From Rhizobium sp. (GTDB lineage: Bacteria; Pseudomonadota; Alphaproteobacteria; Rhizobiales; Rhizobiaceae): 64,000 bases of DNA. The position numbers were made by a program, and so were the translations under genes. The DNA is taken from contig JAPZUE010000034.1 in the NCBI GenBank assembly GCA_027533385.1, positions 1 to 64,000 of the forward strand, in the 5' to 3' direction. Under the pieces are notes generated by a model. It was not told the DNA's origin and did not search any database. It worked only from the letters and a program-made list of their open reading frames with translations. Shown here piece after piece: positions 17,300-27,425 of the stretch; positions within the stretch are counted from its first letter, which is position 1, and the number at the start of each line of letters is the position of its first letter.

Positions 17300-17499
17300 C
17301 AATCACCTGTCACCCGCGCCGGCGGGCCTTGTGGAACGGGCTGTCGGGCCCGGTTTGTCGGTTCCTATGTAAGTGGGGTTTCGGCGATTGCAATCTGCGG
17401 CAAAAGCTCCGCCGCCGCCTTGCGGCAGCGCAATGTAACTTCTGGATATTTCACCGCCCTGCTGTTATGGGAGGGCCGAGATCCTCATGGAGCAGCCAG

Positions 17500-18096
17500 A
17501 TGGCAGAGCGTAAAGGCGAAGTTTCCCGCAAGACCAACGAAACCTCGGTCTCGGTTTCCGTCCATATCGACGGCACCGGCACGGGCAAGATTTCGACGGG
17601 CGTGGGCTTCTTCGACCATATGCTCGACCAGCTCTGCCGCCACTCGCTGATCGACATGGACATCGATGTGAAGGGCGACCTGCATATCGACGATCACCAC
17701 ACCGTCGAGGACACGGGCATTGCGCTCGGCCAGGCGATTTCCAAGGCGCTCGGCGACCGCAAGGGCATCACGCGCTATGCCTCGATAGACCTTGCCATGG
17801 ACGAGACGATGACGAAGGCGGCGATCGACGTCTCAGGCCGTCCCTTCCTGGTCTGGAACGTCAATTTCAGCGCGCCGAAAATCGGCACCTTCGACACCGA
17901 ACTGGTGCGCGAATTCTTCCAGGCTCTCGCCCAGAACGCCGGGATCACGCTGCATGTGCTGAACCATTACGGCGCGAACAACCATCATATTGCCGAGACC
18001 TGCTTCAAGGCGGTCGCGCGCGCACTTCGGACGGCAACCGAAGTCGATCCGCGGCAGGCAAACCGTATCCCCTCCACCAAGGGCACCCTGGTTTAA
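17500..18096 (+). CDS. hisB: imidazoleglycerol-phosphate dehydratase HisB
   Basis: 198 residues, the monofunctional dehydratase without the phosphatase domain. It catalyses the sixth step of histidine synthesis using two Mn ions. Metal-binding motifs seen are [36 protein letters not shown] and [20 protein letters not shown]. The ATG at 17500 was chosen from the family N-terminus ([19 protein letters not shown]) and a GGAG upstream. It is the first gene of the run hisB-hisH-hisA-hisF-hisE-coaA, all on the same strand. Confidence 0.97.
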   Translation: MAERKGEVSRKTNETSVSVSVHIDGTGTGKISTGVGFFDHMLDQLCRHSLIDMDIDVKGDLHIDDHHTVEDTGIALGQAISKALGDRKGITRYASIDLAMDETMTKAAIDVSGRPFLVWNVNFSAPKIGTFDTELVREFFQALAQNAGITLHVLNHYGANNHHIAETCFKAVARALRTATEVDPRQANRIPSTKGTLV

Positions 18097-18104
18097 GGGG
18101 CATC

Positions 18105-18120
18105 TTCCCCCACGGGGGAA
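18105..18120. repeat. short C/G hairpin between hisB and hisH
   Basis: TTCCCCC (18105-18111) and GGGGGAA (18114-18120) are inverted copies. Such TTCCCC-ACG-GGGAA hairpins recur in rhizobial intergenic regions. It lies eight bases after the hisB stop and has no T run, so it is more likely an mRNA-stabilising or repeat-family hairpin than a terminator. Confidence 0.4.
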
Positions 18121-18182
18121 CTGCCACCTTGCTCCGGCTCGGACGTTGAAGCCGAACCGTCGAGCAGAAAGGACTGGACAAC

Positions 18183-18833
18183 ATGCGTGTAGCTATCATC
18201 GACTATGGCTCGGGCAATCTGCGCTCGGCCACCAAGGCCTTTGAACGGGCCGCCCGCGAGGCCGGCCTTAACGCCGAGATCGAACTCACCGACAAGGCAG
18301 AGCGGGTCGCGACTGCCGACCGGATCGTTCTTCCGGGTGTCGGCGCCTATGCCGACTGCCGCAGCGGACTGGATGCGGTCCCCGGCATGCATGACGCGAT
18401 CGCTGACGTGGTCGAGAAGAAGGGCCGTCCCTTCTTCGGCATTTGCGTCGGCATGCAACTGATGTCGTCGCGTGGTCTCGAGAAGACCGTGACCGATGGT
18501 TTCGGCTGGATAGCAGGCGACGTGGTCGAAATGACGCCGTCCGATCCCTCCCTCAAGATCCCGCAGATCGGCTGGAATACGCTGACGCTCAACCGGCCGC
18601 ATCCCTTGTTTGACGGCATTCCGACCGGACCGAACGGGCTGCACGCCTATTTCGTGCATTCCTATCATCTGGCCGCGCGCAAGCCTGCGGATGTGATCGC
18701 GACGACCGATTACGGTGGCGCTATGACGGCCTTTGTCGGGCGCGACAACATGGTGGGTGCGCAATTCCATCCCGAGAAGAGCCAGGCTCTCGGCCTGAAG
18801 CTCATCGCCAATTTCCTGACCTGGACGCCCTGA
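18183..18833 (+). CDS. hisH: imidazole glycerol phosphate synthase glutaminase subunit HisH
   Basis: 216 residues, a class I glutamine amidotransferase that supplies ammonia to HisF. The catalytic triad is visible: Cys in [11 protein letters not shown], and His and Glu in QFHPEKSQ near the C-terminus. N-terminus [23 protein letters not shown] and PGVGAYADC are family hallmarks. It lies 86 bp after hisB and 17 bp before hisA. HisH and HisF work as a heterodimer, and both are encoded here with hisA between them. Confidence 0.97.
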   Translation: MRVAIIDYGSGNLRSATKAFERAAREAGLNAEIELTDKAERVATADRIVLPGVGAYADCRSGLDAVPGMHDAIADVVEKKGRPFFGICVGMQLMSSRGLEKTVTDGFGWIAGDVVEMTPSDPSLKIPQIGWNTLTLNRPHPLFDGIPTGPNGLHAYFVHSYHLAARKPADVIATTDYGGAMTAFVGRDNMVGAQFHPEKSQALGLKLIANFLTWTP

Positions 18834-18850
18834 AGGGCACGGATACTCCC

Positions 18851-19585
18851 ATGATCCTCTTTCCCGCCATCGACCTCAAGGACGGCCAGTGCGTTCGCCT
18901 CAAGCTGGGCGATATGGACCAGGCGACCGTCTACAATCCCGATCCGGCAGCACAGGCGCGCGCCTTCGAAGACCAGGGCTTCGAATGGCTGCATGTCGTC
19001 GACTTGAACGGTGCCTTCGCCGGTGAAAGCGTCAACGGCGCTGCCGTCGATGCGATCCTGAAGGCGACGAAGAACCCGGTGCAGCTGGGCGGCGGCATTC
19101 GCACGCTTGACCATATCGAGAGCTGGCTGTCGCGCGGTCTGTCGCGCGTGATCCTCGGTACGGTTGCCGTCCGTGATCCGGCCCTCGTCATCGAAGCCTG
19201 CAAGCGCTTCCCGGGCAAGGTCGCCGTCGGTATCGACGCCAAGGGTGGCAAGGTTGCCGTCGAGGGCTGGGCGGAAGCGTCCGAACTCGGGGTGATCGAA
19301 CTTGCGCAGCGTTTTGAAGGCGCCGGTGTGGCCGCAATCATCTATACCGACATCGACCGCGACGGGATCCTGACCGGGATCAACTGGACCTCGACGCTGG
19401 AACTGGCCCAAGCCGTTTCGATCCCGGTGATTGCGTCGGGCGGTCTCGCTTCGATCGAGGACATCAAGCGCATGCTTGAACCGGATGCAAGGAAGCTCGA
19501 AGGTGCGATTTCCGGGCGCGCGCTTTATGATGGGCGTATCGACCCCGCAGAGGCGCTGGCGCTGATCAAGGCTGCGAGAGGCTGA
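18851..19585 (+). CDS. hisA: phosphoribosylformimino-AICAR ribotide isomerase HisA
   Basis: 244 residues, a TIM-barrel isomerase acting in the fourth step of histidine synthesis. Motifs are [14 protein letters not shown] with the catalytic Asp at the start, [14 protein letters not shown] and [11 protein letters not shown] for phosphate binding, [15 protein letters not shown] with the second Asp, and [15 protein letters not shown]. Its paralogue hisF follows after 11 bp, so the two homologous barrels are adjacent, as in most his operons. Confidence 0.97.
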   Translation: MILFPAIDLKDGQCVRLKLGDMDQATVYNPDPAAQARAFEDQGFEWLHVVDLNGAFAGESVNGAAVDAILKATKNPVQLGGGIRTLDHIESWLSRGLSRVILGTVAVRDPALVIEACKRFPGKVAVGIDAKGGKVAVEGWAEASELGVIELAQRFEGAGVAAIIYTDIDRDGILTGINWTSTLELAQAVSIPVIASGGLASIEDIKRMLEPDARKLEGAISGRALYDGRIDPAEALALIKAARG

Positions 19586-19596
19586 GGAACAAGACC

Positions 19597-20373
19597 ATGA
19601 CACTCAAGGCCCGCGTGATCCCATGCCTCGACGTCAAGGACGGCCGCGTCGTCAAGGGCGTCAATTTCGTTGACCTGATCGATGCCGGTGACCCGGTCGA
19701 GGCGGCCAAGGCCTACGATGCAGCCGGCGCCGATGAGCTTTGCTTTCTCGATATCACCGCATCCTCGGACAATCGCGACACGATCTTCGATGTAGTTGCG
19801 CAGACGGCCGACCATTGTTTCATGCCGTTGACGGTCGGCGGTGGTGTTCGCGCCGTCGCCGATATCCGCAAGCTGCTGCTTTGCGGCGCAGACAAGGTGT
19901 CGATCAATTCGGCAGCGGTGAAGAACCCCGATTTTGTGGCGGAAGCTGCGGACAAGTTCGGCAATCAGTGTATCGTCGTCTCGATCGATGCGAAGAAGGT
20001 TTCAGCCGTCGGCGACGTGGATCGCTGGGAGATCTTCACCCATGGCGGACGCCAGCCGACCGGGATCGATGCCGTGGAATTCGCGATCAAGATGGTCGAG
20101 CGCGGGGCCGGCGAACTGTTGGTCACGTCCATGGACCGGGACGGCACCAAAAGCGGCTATGACATCGGCCTCACCCGCACCATCGCCGACAGTGTCCGCG
20201 TACCCGTCATTGCCTCCGGCGGTGTCGGCAATCTCGATGATCTGGTCGCAGGCATTCGCGATGGGCATGCGACTGCGGTTCTCGCTGCCTCGATCTTCCA
20301 CTTCGGCACCTATTCGATTGCAGAGGCGAAGGCCCATATGGCCGCAGCCGGCATCGCCATGCGTCTCGACTGA
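19597..20373 (+). CDS. hisF: imidazole glycerol phosphate synthase cyclase subunit HisF
   Basis: 258 residues. HisF uses HisH-derived ammonia to form imidazole glycerol phosphate and AICAR. Typical blocks are [85 protein letters not shown] and [13 protein letters not shown]. It follows hisA after 11 bp and precedes hisE by 16 bp on the same strand. Confidence 0.97.
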   Translation: MTLKARVIPCLDVKDGRVVKGVNFVDLIDAGDPVEAAKAYDAAGADELCFLDITASSDNRDTIFDVVAQTADHCFMPLTVGGGVRAVADIRKLLLCGADKVSINSAAVKNPDFVAEAADKFGNQCIVVSIDAKKVSAVGDVDRWEIFTHGGRQPTGIDAVEFAIKMVERGAGELLVTSMDRDGTKSGYDIGLTRTIADSVRVPVIASGGVGNLDDLVAGIRDGHATAVLAASIFHFGTYSIAEAKAHMAAAGIAMRLD

Positions 20374-20389
20374 CGCGGAAAGGCCTGTC

Positions 20390-20713
20390 ATGAGCAATTT
20401 CACCCTGGCCGATCTGGAAGCCATTGTAGCCAGCCGCGCTGAGGCGGATTCGAGCCAGTCCTGGACGGCCAAACTCGTGGCAGGTGGACAGGGCAAGGCG
20501 GCGAAGAAGCTCGGAGAAGAGGCGATCGAAGCGGTCATGGCTGCGGTGAAAGACGATCGCGAGAACCTCGTCTACGAGAGCGCAGACCTGCTCTATCACC
20601 TGATGGTCGTATTGAAAATTGCGGACATCCCTTTACAAACAGTGATGCAGGAACTTGAGCGTCGGACCGCTCAGACGGGCCTGAATGAGAAGGCCAGTCG
20701 GCAGGATCCATGA
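20390..20713 (+). CDS. hisE: phosphoribosyl-ATP pyrophosphatase HisE
   Basis: 107 residues, the MazG-like all-alpha pyrophosphohydrolase that makes phosphoribosyl-AMP from phosphoribosyl-ATP. Motifs [36 protein letters not shown] include the metal-binding Glu and Asp residues (shown here in outline: EEAIE and ESADLLYH). The ATG at 20390 follows GGAAAGG and gives the family-like N-terminus [13 protein letters not shown]. HisI is a separate gene, not in this window. The 3' end overlaps coaA by four bases. Confidence 0.95.
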   Translation: MSNFTLADLEAIVASRAEADSSQSWTAKLVAGGQGKAAKKLGEEAIEAVMAAVKDDRENLVYESADLLYHLMVVLKIADIPLQTVMQELERRTAQTGLNEKASRQDP

Positions 20714-21705
20714 CGATAGCTATGCGGGACCCCGAAACGCCAGACGTCCTCGACCATTTCCAGGCGAACGGCTATTCCCCCTACCTGTTCTTCGACAGCG
20801 AGGAATGGGCGCATTTCCGCGCCGATACGCCGCTGACACTGACGGCCGACGAAGTGCACCGGCTGCGCTCGATCGACGACCCGATCGACCTCGACGAGGT
20901 GCGCCGGATCTATCTTTCGCTGTCGCGCCTGTTGTCGTCGCATGTCGAGTCGTCGCAGCTCTTGTTCGAGCAGCGCAACCGCTTCTTGAGCATGTCGGAT
21001 GTCTTCAAGACGCCGTTCGTGATCGGCATTGCCGGATCGGTAGCGGTCGGCAAGTCGACGACGGCGCGTATCCTGAAGGAACTGCTGGCCCGCTGGCCTT
21101 CCAGCCCGAAGGTCGATCTCGTGACGACCGACGGCTTCCTGTATCCGAACGCGCATCTGGTGAAGAACGGCATCCTGAACCGCAAGGGCTTCCCGGAAAG
21201 CTACGACATCGGCGCGCTCCTGCGCTTCCTGTCGGCGATCAAGGCCGGGTTGCCGAACGTCAAGGCGCCCAGCTATTCGCACCTGACCTATGACGTGTTG
21301 CCGAACGAGCACCGGGTGATCGACAGGCCCGATATCCTGATCTTCGAAGGGATCAATGTCCTGCAGTCGCGCAATCTGCCGGCCGACGGCAAGATTGTGC
21401 CGATGGTCTCGGACTTCTTCGACTTCTCGATCTATATCGACGCCGACGAGAACGCGATCCATCGCTGGTATGTCGATCGCTTCATGAAGCTCAGGCAGAC
21501 GGCGTTCCGCGATCCCAATTCCTACTTCCATCGCTATGCGACGATCAGCGAGGACGAGGCCAAGGAAATCGCCGAAGGGCTCTGGGCGAATATCAACCTG
21601 AAGAACCTCAGGGAAAACATCCTGCCGACCCGCCCGCGCGCGGATCTCATCCTGCGCAAGGGTGACAACCACCTCGTCGAGACGGTGGCGCTCAGAAAAC
21701 TGTAG
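20710..21705 (+). CDS. coaA: type I pantothenate kinase CoaA
   Basis: 331 residues, phosphorylating pantothenate with ATP in the first committed step of CoA synthesis. The P-loop [49 protein letters not shown] and the C-terminal [15 protein letters not shown] are characteristic of the bacterial type I enzyme. The start overlaps the hisE stop by four bases, so it is translationally coupled to the his genes; this hisE-coaA arrangement is common in rhizobia. Another CoA gene, coaE, is at the far end of the window. Confidence 0.96.
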   Translation: MTIAMRDPETPDVLDHFQANGYSPYLFFDSEEWAHFRADTPLTLTADEVHRLRSIDDPIDLDEVRRIYLSLSRLLSSHVESSQLLFEQRNRFLSMSDVFKTPFVIGIAGSVAVGKSTTARILKELLARWPSSPKVDLVTTDGFLYPNAHLVKNGILNRKGFPESYDIGALLRFLSAIKAGLPNVKAPSYSHLTYDVLPNEHRVIDRPDILIFEGINVLQSRNLPADGKIVPMVSDFFDFSIYIDADENAIHRWYVDRFMKLRQTAFRDPNSYFHRYATISEDEAKEIAEGLWANINLKNLRENILPTRPRADLILRKGDNHLVETVALRKL

Positions 21706-21720
21706 GCGATAGATCGTCGG

Positions 21721-22350
21721 CTATGGATTGACTCGGCGGAGCGTCAGGTTGATGCGTCCGCCGGCCTTGAGCAGCGTTGACGTGCCGGGATAGATCCGGT
21801 CGACACCATGGAAACACAGCCGTCCTTCGCCGCCGAGAAGGAAGACATCGCCGCTTTCCAGTTTCAGGGATTTGGTGCCATCCGTCCGCGCCAGTCCTCC
21901 GATGCGAAAGAGGCACGTGTTGCCGAGCGAGATCGAGAGCACCGGAGCGGAGAAGTCCGCCTCATCGCGGTCCTGATGCAGGCCCATCTTGGCGTCGTCG
22001 GTATAGAAATTGACGAGGCATGCTTCGGGATCCTTCGTATAGCCTGAAAGCTCGCGCCAGAGGTCGAGCAGCACCTCCGGAATTGCCGGCCAGGGCTTAC
22101 CCGTCAGCGGATGAGACGGCTGGTAACGATAGCCCCGCTCCTTGTCCGTCACCCAACCAAGCGGACCGCAATTCGTCATGCGCACAGACATCGGACGACC
22201 GGTGCCGGGCATGACCGGCACATAAAGCGGCGCCTCGGCGACCACGCCCCGGATGATGTCAACGAGAGCCTCCTGCTCCGGACGCGACAGACGGCCAGGT
22301 AGGTAGCGAAGACCGGAGCGGAGGCTGATCTCGGCTTGCGCTCCGCCCAT
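21721..22350 (-). CDS. alkB: AlkB-type alpha-ketoglutarate-dependent dioxygenase
   Basis: 209 residues. AlkB removes methyl groups from 1-methyladenine and 3-methylcytosine in DNA by Fe(II)/2-oxoglutarate oxidation. The iron triad is seen as His and Asp in MGLHQDRDE and His in LCFHGVDRIYPG; the 2-oxoglutarate-binding Arg lies in GGRINLTLRRV at the C-terminus. Substrate-region block ACLVNFYTDDAKM is also conserved. I chose the ATG at 22350, with GGAG seven bases upstream, over a TTG two codons earlier. It starts two bases after the arfB stop and is probably co-transcribed with it. Confidence 0.93.
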   Translation of the reverse strand: MGGAQAEISLRSGLRYLPGRLSRPEQEALVDIIRGVVAEAPLYVPVMPGTGRPMSVRMTNCGPLGWVTDKERGYRYQPSHPLTGKPWPAIPEVLLDLWRELSGYTKDPEACLVNFYTDDAKMGLHQDRDEADFSAPVLSISLGNTCLFRIGGLARTDGTKSLKLESGDVFLLGGEGRLCFHGVDRIYPGTSTLLKAGGRINLTLRRVNP

Positions 22351-22352
22351 GG

Positions 22353-22787
22353 TCAATCTCCCATCGGCTTGCCGCGCATCTTCTTTACATCCGAGCGGCC
22401 GGACTTTTCCTTGAGGCGACGTTCAATAGAGCCCTTGGTGGGCTTGGTCTTCTTGCGCGGCGGCGGTGGCGGCTTGGCGGCTTCAAGCAGCAATTCCTTG
22501 AGGCGCTCGCGCGCGTCCTCGCGATTGCGGTCCTGGCTGCGGAAGCGGCTCGCCTCTATCATCAGCACGCCTTCCTTCGACAGACGCTTGCCAGCGAGCT
22601 TCGCGGCGTTCTGCTTGACTCGGTCGTTCAGCGATGGCGATCCGAGCAGGTTGAAGAAGAGCTGGACGGCGGTCGAGACCTTGTTGACGTTCTGCCCACC
22701 GGGGCCACCAGCCAGAACGAACTGCTCCGTCAGTTCCCAGCCGGCAATCGTGATGCGGTTGTTGATCTCTAGGGGTTCGCTTGCCAT
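22353..22787 (-). CDS. arfB: alternative ribosome-rescue hydrolase ArfB
   Basis: 144 residues. ArfB (YaeJ) releases stalled non-stop ribosomes by hydrolysing peptidyl-tRNA. The catalytic GGQ is present in FVLAGGPGGQNVNKVSTAV, and the basic C-terminal tail (PPPRKKTKPTKGSIERRLKE, then KSGRSDVKKMRGK) is what enters the empty mRNA channel. The N-terminus was set at MASEPLEINNRITI, matching family length; an upstream extension of 26 residues is not family-like. It is upstream of alkB on the same strand. Confidence 0.93.
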   Translation of the reverse strand: MASEPLEINNRITIAGWELTEQFVLAGGPGGQNVNKVSTAVQLFFNLLGSPSLNDRVKQNAAKLAGKRLSKEGVLMIEASRFRSQDRNREDARERLKELLLEAAKPPPPPRKKTKPTKGSIERRLKEKSGRSDVKKMRGKPMGD

Positions 22788-22902
22788 GTCGTCGGTCTCT
22801 TTCTCGGCTTCCATATCGGCCGCAAAGACTGCAAAGGCAAGCCGGAAGCAGAAGAGGCCCGGCAAACATGCCGAGCCTCTTCGTAGTCGTCAAATCAACA
22901 CA

Positions 22903-24513
22903 TCACTCGGCAGCGAGGCGAATGCCGGGAGCCGCGTCGCGGACCTTGCCGTCGACATGGGCTTCGAACTTGGCGAAGTTGTCGATGAACATGCCGACCA
23001 GCTTCTTGGCCTGGGCGTCGTAGGCCACGCCATCGGCCCAGGTCGAACGCGGATCGAGGATCTTCGTGTCGACGCCGGCGACAGCGACCGGAACGGCGAA
23101 GCCGAAGTTCGCATCGGTGCGCATCTCGACCTTCTTCAGCTCGCCGGTCAGAGCAGCCGTCAGAAGTGCGCGCGTTGCCTTGATCGGCATGCGGTTGCCG
23201 GTGCCGTAGGCGCCACCGGTCCAGCCGGTGTTGACCAGCCAGCAATCGACCTTGTGGCGGGCGATCAGGTCACGCAGCAGGTTGCCGTATTCGGTGGGAT
23301 GGCGTGGCATGAAAGGTGCGCCGAAGCAGGTCGAGAAGGTCGCTTCCGGTTCGGTCACGCCCTTTTCCGTGCCGGCGACCTTGGCGGTGTAGCCGGACAG
23401 GAAATGGTACATGGCCTGTTCCGGCGTCAGCTTGGCGATCGGCGGGAGAACGCCGAAGGCATCGGCCGTCAGCATGATGATCGTCTTCGGATGCGGGGCT
23501 ATACCGGTCTCCGATGCATTCGGAATGAAATGCAGCGGGTAGGCGCAACGGGTGTTTTCCGTCAGCGAGCCATCGTTGAAGTCGGGAACGCGGTTCTCGT
23601 CCAGAATGACGTTTTCGAGCACGGTGCCGAAACGCTTGGTCGTGGCGAAGATTTCCGGCTCGGCTTCGGCTGAAAGACGGATGGTCTTGGCGTAGCAACC
23701 ACCTTCGAAGTTGAAGATGCCGTTTTCGCCCCAGCCATGCTCATCGTCGCCGATGAGCGTCCGGCTCGGATCGGCCGACAGTGTGGTCTTGCCGGTGCCG
23801 GACAAACCGAAGAAGACTGCGGCGTCGCCCTCGGGACCGACATTGGCGGAGCAATGCATCGGCATGACGCCCTTCGACGGCAGCAGGTAGTTGAGCACGG
23901 TGAAGACCGACTTCTTCATCTCGCCGGCATAGGACGTGCCGCCGATCAGGACGATGCCCTTGGTCAGGTCGCAGGCGATGACAGTTTCGGTGCGGCAGCC
24001 GTGGCGCGCCGGATCGGCGCGGAAGCTCGGCAGATCGATGATCGTCAGCTTGGCCACAAAACCTTCGAGGGCCGCGCGCTCTGGGCGGATCAGCAGATTG
24101 CGGATGAAGAGCGAATGCCAGGCGAATTCGGTCACGACGCGGGTCGGAAGCGCGTTGTCGGCATCGGCACCGCCGATCAGGTCCTGAACGAAGAGATCCT
24201 TGCCTGCAGCATGAGCCAGCATGTCCTGATGCAGCACGGCGAAATGCTCCGGCGAGATCGGCTTGTTGTTGTCCCACCAGATCTGCCCGTCGGTCTTCGC
24301 ATCGCGAACGACGAACTTGTCCTTGGCAGAGCGACCCGTGTGCTGGCCGGTCAGCGCACGCAATGCGCCGTCAGCCGTCAGTTCGGCCTCTCCCCGGCGG
24401 ATGGCTTCCTCATAAAGGGCCGCCTCCAGGAGATTGTAGCGAACGCTGGCGGCCTTTCCCAAGCCGATTTCCGCGATCCCCGCAGCCGGGTTCCTCACGC
24501 CGAATTCCTCCAT
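22903..24513 (-). CDS. pckA: phosphoenolpyruvate carboxykinase (ATP) PckA
   Basis: 536 residues. PckA converts oxaloacetate and ATP to PEP and CO2, the entry to gluconeogenesis when rhizobia grow on dicarboxylates. Motifs seen are [24 protein letters not shown], the kinase loop [25 protein letters not shown] and [16 protein letters not shown] start at [13 protein letters not shown], preceded by GAGGAAGG; the longer frame is non-conserved. The gene is divergent from chvI across a 340-bp gap with AT-rich operator-like sequences. Linkage of pckA and chvI-chvG is a hallmark of Rhizobiaceae. Confidence 0.97.
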   Translation of the reverse strand: MEEFGVRNPAAGIAEIGLGKAASVRYNLLEAALYEEAIRRGEAELTADGALRALTGQHTGRSAKDKFVVRDAKTDGQIWWDNNKPISPEHFAVLHQDMLAHAAGKDLFVQDLIGGADADNALPTRVVTEFAWHSLFIRNLLIRPERAALEGFVAKLTIIDLPSFRADPARHGCRTETVIACDLTKGIVLIGGTSYAGEMKKSVFTVLNYLLPSKGVMPMHCSANVGPEGDAAVFFGLSGTGKTTLSADPSRTLIGDDEHGWGENGIFNFEGGCYAKTIRLSAEAEPEIFATTKRFGTVLENVILDENRVPDFNDGSLTENTRCAYPLHFIPNASETGIAPHPKTIIMLTADAFGVLPPIAKLTPEQAMYHFLSGYTAKVAGTEKGVTEPEATFSTCFGAPFMPRHPTEYGNLLRDLIARHKVDCWLVNTGWTGGAYGTGNRMPIKATRALLTAALTGELKKVEMRTDANFGFAVPVAVAGVDTKILDPRSTWADGVAYDAQAKKLVGMFIDNFAKFEAHVDGKVRDAAPGIRLAAE

Positions 24514-24853
24514 GGTGCGCCTTCCTCTCACATGGGCCAGAACCTTGAATGAGGGAAAACTAAACGGTGAAGGCTGGAAACGCAAGGCGTCGTGCCAAAA
24601 AATATAATGATATCAATTATTTAATCGATTTAAAACGGAAAATGACTATTTTAAATCGTTTAGTTCTGCTTCTATTCCGCCGTTCTCGCACACTGCTTGC
24701 GACAGAAATCTGCGGTTGAACCGCGAATGACGAAGCGCTCCCCTTCCCCTCTGCCACAATTTGTTCCACCTTTATCCCCATATCGCACTGCCATGGAACC
24801 AGAGCTGGGCTGGACGAACCAGGAGCAGCGCAACGATGACGGAGACATACACA
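24514..24853. promoter_or_regulatory. pckA/chvI divergent intergenic region
   Basis: This 340-bp gap holds no convincing gene. Its pckA side is strongly AT-rich (about 24595-24665), in contrast with the GC-rich surroundings, and contains two related operator-like sequences described separately. The chvI side contains a C-rich stretch. Promoters for both divergent genes must lie here; I could not place -35/-10 boxes with certainty. Confidence 0.7.
24620..24663. promoter_or_regulatory. paired LacI-type operator-like sites upstream of pckA
   Basis: TTTAATCGATTTAAA (24620-24634) is a near-perfect palindrome centred on CG, and TTTTAAATCGTTTAG (24649-24663) is a second, similar CG-centred site. 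Within them CGATTTAAAA (24626-24635) and TTTTAAATCG (24649-24658) are exact inverted copies. CG-centred palindromes are typical of LacI-family regulators. In Sinorhizobium, pckA is controlled by the LacI-type PckR, so these may be PckR sites; that assignment is inference. Confidence 0.5.
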
Positions 24854-25579
24854 ATGCAGACGATCGCCCTCGTGGATGACGACCGCAACATTCTGACTTC
24901 GGTGTCCATCGCGCTCGAAGCGGAAGGCTACAAGGTCGAAACCTACACCGACGGCGCCTCCGCACTCGACGGCCTTCTCGCCCGTCCGCCGCAGCTTGCC
25001 ATCTTCGACATCAAGATGCCGCGTATGGACGGGATGGAGCTTTTGCGCCGCCTGCGGCAGAAATCCGATCTGCCGGTCATCTTCCTGACGTCCAAGGACG
25101 AGGAGATTGACGAGCTCTTCGGTCTGAAGATGGGCGCCGACGACTTTATCACCAAGCCCTTCTCGCAGCGCCTGCTGGTGGAGCGCGTCAAGGCGATCCT
25201 GCGCCGCTCAGCAAGCCGGGAGAGCTTCGCAGCCGGTAACGGCCCCGCCAAGGGAAGCCCCGAGCAGCAGGCTCGTACGCTCGAGCGCGGCCAGCTGGTC
25301 ATGGACCAGGAACGCCATACCTGCACCTGGAAGGGTGATCCGGTGACGCTGACCGTGACCGAATTCCTGATCCTGCAGTCTCTGGCGCAGCGCCCGGGCG
25401 TGGTGAAGAGCCGCGACGCGCTGATGGATGCCGCCTATGACGAGCAGGTCTATGTCGACGACCGTACGATCGACAGCCACATCAAGCGGCTGCGCAAGAA
25501 GTTCAAGATGGTCGATACGGACTTCGACATGATTGAAACCCTTTACGGTGTGGGCTACCGCTTCCGCGAAGCAGCGTGA
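24854..25579 (+). CDS. chvI: response regulator ChvI
   Basis: 241 residues, OmpR/PhoB class. The receiver domain starts [14 protein letters not shown], with phospho-acceptor Asp52 in [17 protein letters not shown], and the conserved Lys in [10 protein letters not shown]. The C-terminal winged helix covers about residues 150-240 ([45 protein letters not shown]). ChvI is the essential acid and envelope-stress regulator controlling virulence or symbiosis, exopolysaccharide and motility genes in Rhizobiaceae. The ATG at 24854 has GGAGA upstream; an ATG six codons earlier is possible. chvG follows 64 bp later. Confidence 0.97.
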   Translation: MQTIALVDDDRNILTSVSIALEAEGYKVETYTDGASALDGLLARPPQLAIFDIKMPRMDGMELLRRLRQKSDLPVIFLTSKDEEIDELFGLKMGADDFITKPFSQRLLVERVKAILRRSASRESFAAGNGPAKGSPEQQARTLERGQLVMDQERHTCTWKGDPVTLTVTEFLILQSLAQRPGVVKSRDALMDAAYDEQVYVDDRTIDSHIKRLRKKFKMVDTDFDMIETLYGVGYRFREAA

Positions 25580-25643
25580 GGTTCTGCGGGCATCGTTCGC
25601 AGGCAATACCTGATGAACGGGCTCGTGGGCGAAAGGCAAAGGT

Positions 25644-27425
25644 TTGACCCAGCAGGTTGACGAGGGACATCTAGAGGAGCCGGATACCGGCTCCGAACAG
25701 CGTCGGCTGTTCAGCCACCCGTTCACGCTGATCCGTCGGATCTTCGGTCACGCCCTGTTTTCCAGCCTGACGCGCCGAATCGTTTTCTTCAACCTCGCCG
25801 CTTTGATCGTGCTCGTCGGCGGCATCATGTATCTCAATCAGTTCCGCGAGGGGCTGATCGACGCGCGTGTCGAAAGCCTTCTGACCCAGGGCGAGATCAT
25901 CGCGGCCGCCGTCTCCGCCTCGGCTTCGGTCGATACCAACTCGATCACCATCGATCCCGAAAAACTGCTGGAGCTGCAGGCCGGCCAGAGCATCACCCCT
26001 GTTCCGAACGATGAAGATCTGGAGTTTCCGATCAACCCGGAACGGGTGGCACCGGTGCTTCGGCGCCTGATCTCGCCGACGCGCATTCGTGCCCGGCTGT
26101 TCGATGCCGATGCCAACCTGCTGCTTGATTCGCGGCATCTCTATTCGCGCGGGCAGGTGCTGCGTTTCGACCTGCCGCCCGTCGACAACGACTCGACCAG
26201 CTTTACCGACTGGATCACCCGGCTGTTCAACACCATTCTCCAGCCCGGCAATCTGCCCGTCTACCGCGAGGCTCCCGGTGGAGACGGCTCGATCTATCCG
26301 GAGGTCATGAACGCGCTGACCGGCGTTCGCGGCGCCGTGGTGCGCGTGACCGATCAGGGGGAGCTGATCGTCTCGGTCGCAGTGCCCGTGCAACGTTCGC
26401 GTGCTGTCCTCGGCGTTCTCCTGCTGTCGACCCAGGCCGGTGACATCGACAAGATCGTGCATGCGGAGCGTCTCGCGATCCTGCGCGTCTTCGGCGTGGC
26501 GACACTCGTCAACATCGTCGTGTCGCTGCTCTTGTCCTCGACGATTGCCAATCCGCTGCGCCGGCTGTCGGCTGCAGCCATTCGCGTGCGTCGCGGCGCC
26601 AAGGAGCGCGAGGAGATTCCGGATTTCTCCGTTCGTCAGGACGAGATCGGCAATCTCTCGATTGCGCTGCGCGAGATGACGACGGCGCTATACGACCGGA
26701 TCGATGCGATCGAAAGCTTCGCCGCCGATGTCAGCCACGAGCTGAAAAACCCGCTGACCTCACTGCGTTCGGCTGTCGAGACGCTGCCGCTGGCCAAGAC
26801 CGATCAGTCGCGGCAGCGGCTGATGGACATCATCCAGCACGATGTCCGAAGACTCGACCGCCTGATCAGCGATATCTCGGACGCATCGCGTCTGGACGCG
26901 GAGCTGGCGCGCTCGGACGCGAAGCCGGTCGATCTCCAAGTGCTGGTCGGAAGCCTCGTCGATATCTCGCGCGAAATCCGCAGCGGCAAGAAAGCGGTGA
27001 AGATCGATTATGTGATCGATCAGAAGCCCGGAGCAAACCAGCAGTTCGTCGTCACCGGCCATGATCTGCGCCTGGGTCAGATCGTGACCAACCTCATCGA
27101 GAACGCCCGCTCTTTCGTGCCGGAAGACAGCGGCCGGATATTGGTCAAGTTGTCACGCAACCGGAGCCGCTGTCTGATCCAGGTGGAGGACAACGGTCCG
27201 GGCATCCAGGCGGAAGACATCGACCGCATCTTCGAGCGCTTCTACACGGATCGTCCCGAGGGCGAAAGTTTCGGCCAGAATTCGGGCCTGGGTCTTTCGA
27301 TCAGCCGGCAGATCGCCGAAGCCCATGGGGGGACGCTGAGGGCGGAGAATGTCATGGATGCGGCAACCGGCCGCATCACCGGCGCTCGGTTCATTCTGTC
27401 GCTGCCGGTGGAAAGCTCCACGTGA
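25644..27425 (+). CDS. chvG: sensor histidine kinase ChvG
   Basis: 593 residues, starting with TTG. A first transmembrane helix (about residues 47-65, FFNLAALIVLVGGIMYL) and a second (about 275-300, FGVATLVNIVVSLLLSS) enclose a periplasmic sensor domain of roughly 200 residues, which binds the ExoR repressor in related species. A HAMP segment follows, then the H-box FAADVSHELKNPLTSLRSA with His365, and ATPase motifs NLIENARSF, VEDNGPGI and GLGLSISRQI. It pairs with ChvI immediately upstream and overlaps hprK by four bases, so envelope sensing and PTS regulation are co-transcribed. Confidence 0.96.
   Translation: MTQQVDEGHLEEPDTGSEQRRLFSHPFTLIRRIFGHALFSSLTRRIVFFNLAALIVLVGGIMYLNQFREGLIDARVESLLTQGEIIAAAVSASASVDTNSITIDPEKLLELQAGQSITPVPNDEDLEFPINPERVAPVLRRLISPTRIRARLFDADANLLLDSRHLYSRGQVLRFDLPPVDNDSTSFTDWITRLFNTILQPGNLPVYREAPGGDGSIYPEVMNALTGVRGAVVRVTDQGELIVSVAVPVQRSRAVLGVLLLSTQAGDIDKIVHAERLAILRVFGVATLVNIVVSLLLSSTIANPLRRLSAAAIRVRRGAKEREEIPDFSVRQDEIGNLSIALREMTTALYDRIDAIESFAADVSHELKNPLTSLRSAVETLPLAKTDQSRQRLMDIIQHDVRRLDRLISDISDASRLDAELARSDAKPVDLQVLVGSLVDISREIRSGKKAVKIDYVIDQKPGANQQFVVTGHDLRLGQIVTNLIENARSFVPEDSGRILVKLSRNRSRCLIQVEDNGPGIQAEDIDRIFERFYTDRPEGESFGQNSGLGLSISRQIAEAHGGTLRAENVMDAATGRITGARFILSLPVESST

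Noticed and set aside
17300..17400. Heat-shock (RpoH) promoter for hslVU
   Set aside because: Some -10-like bases are present on the minus strand, but spacing and the -35 box do not match convincingly.
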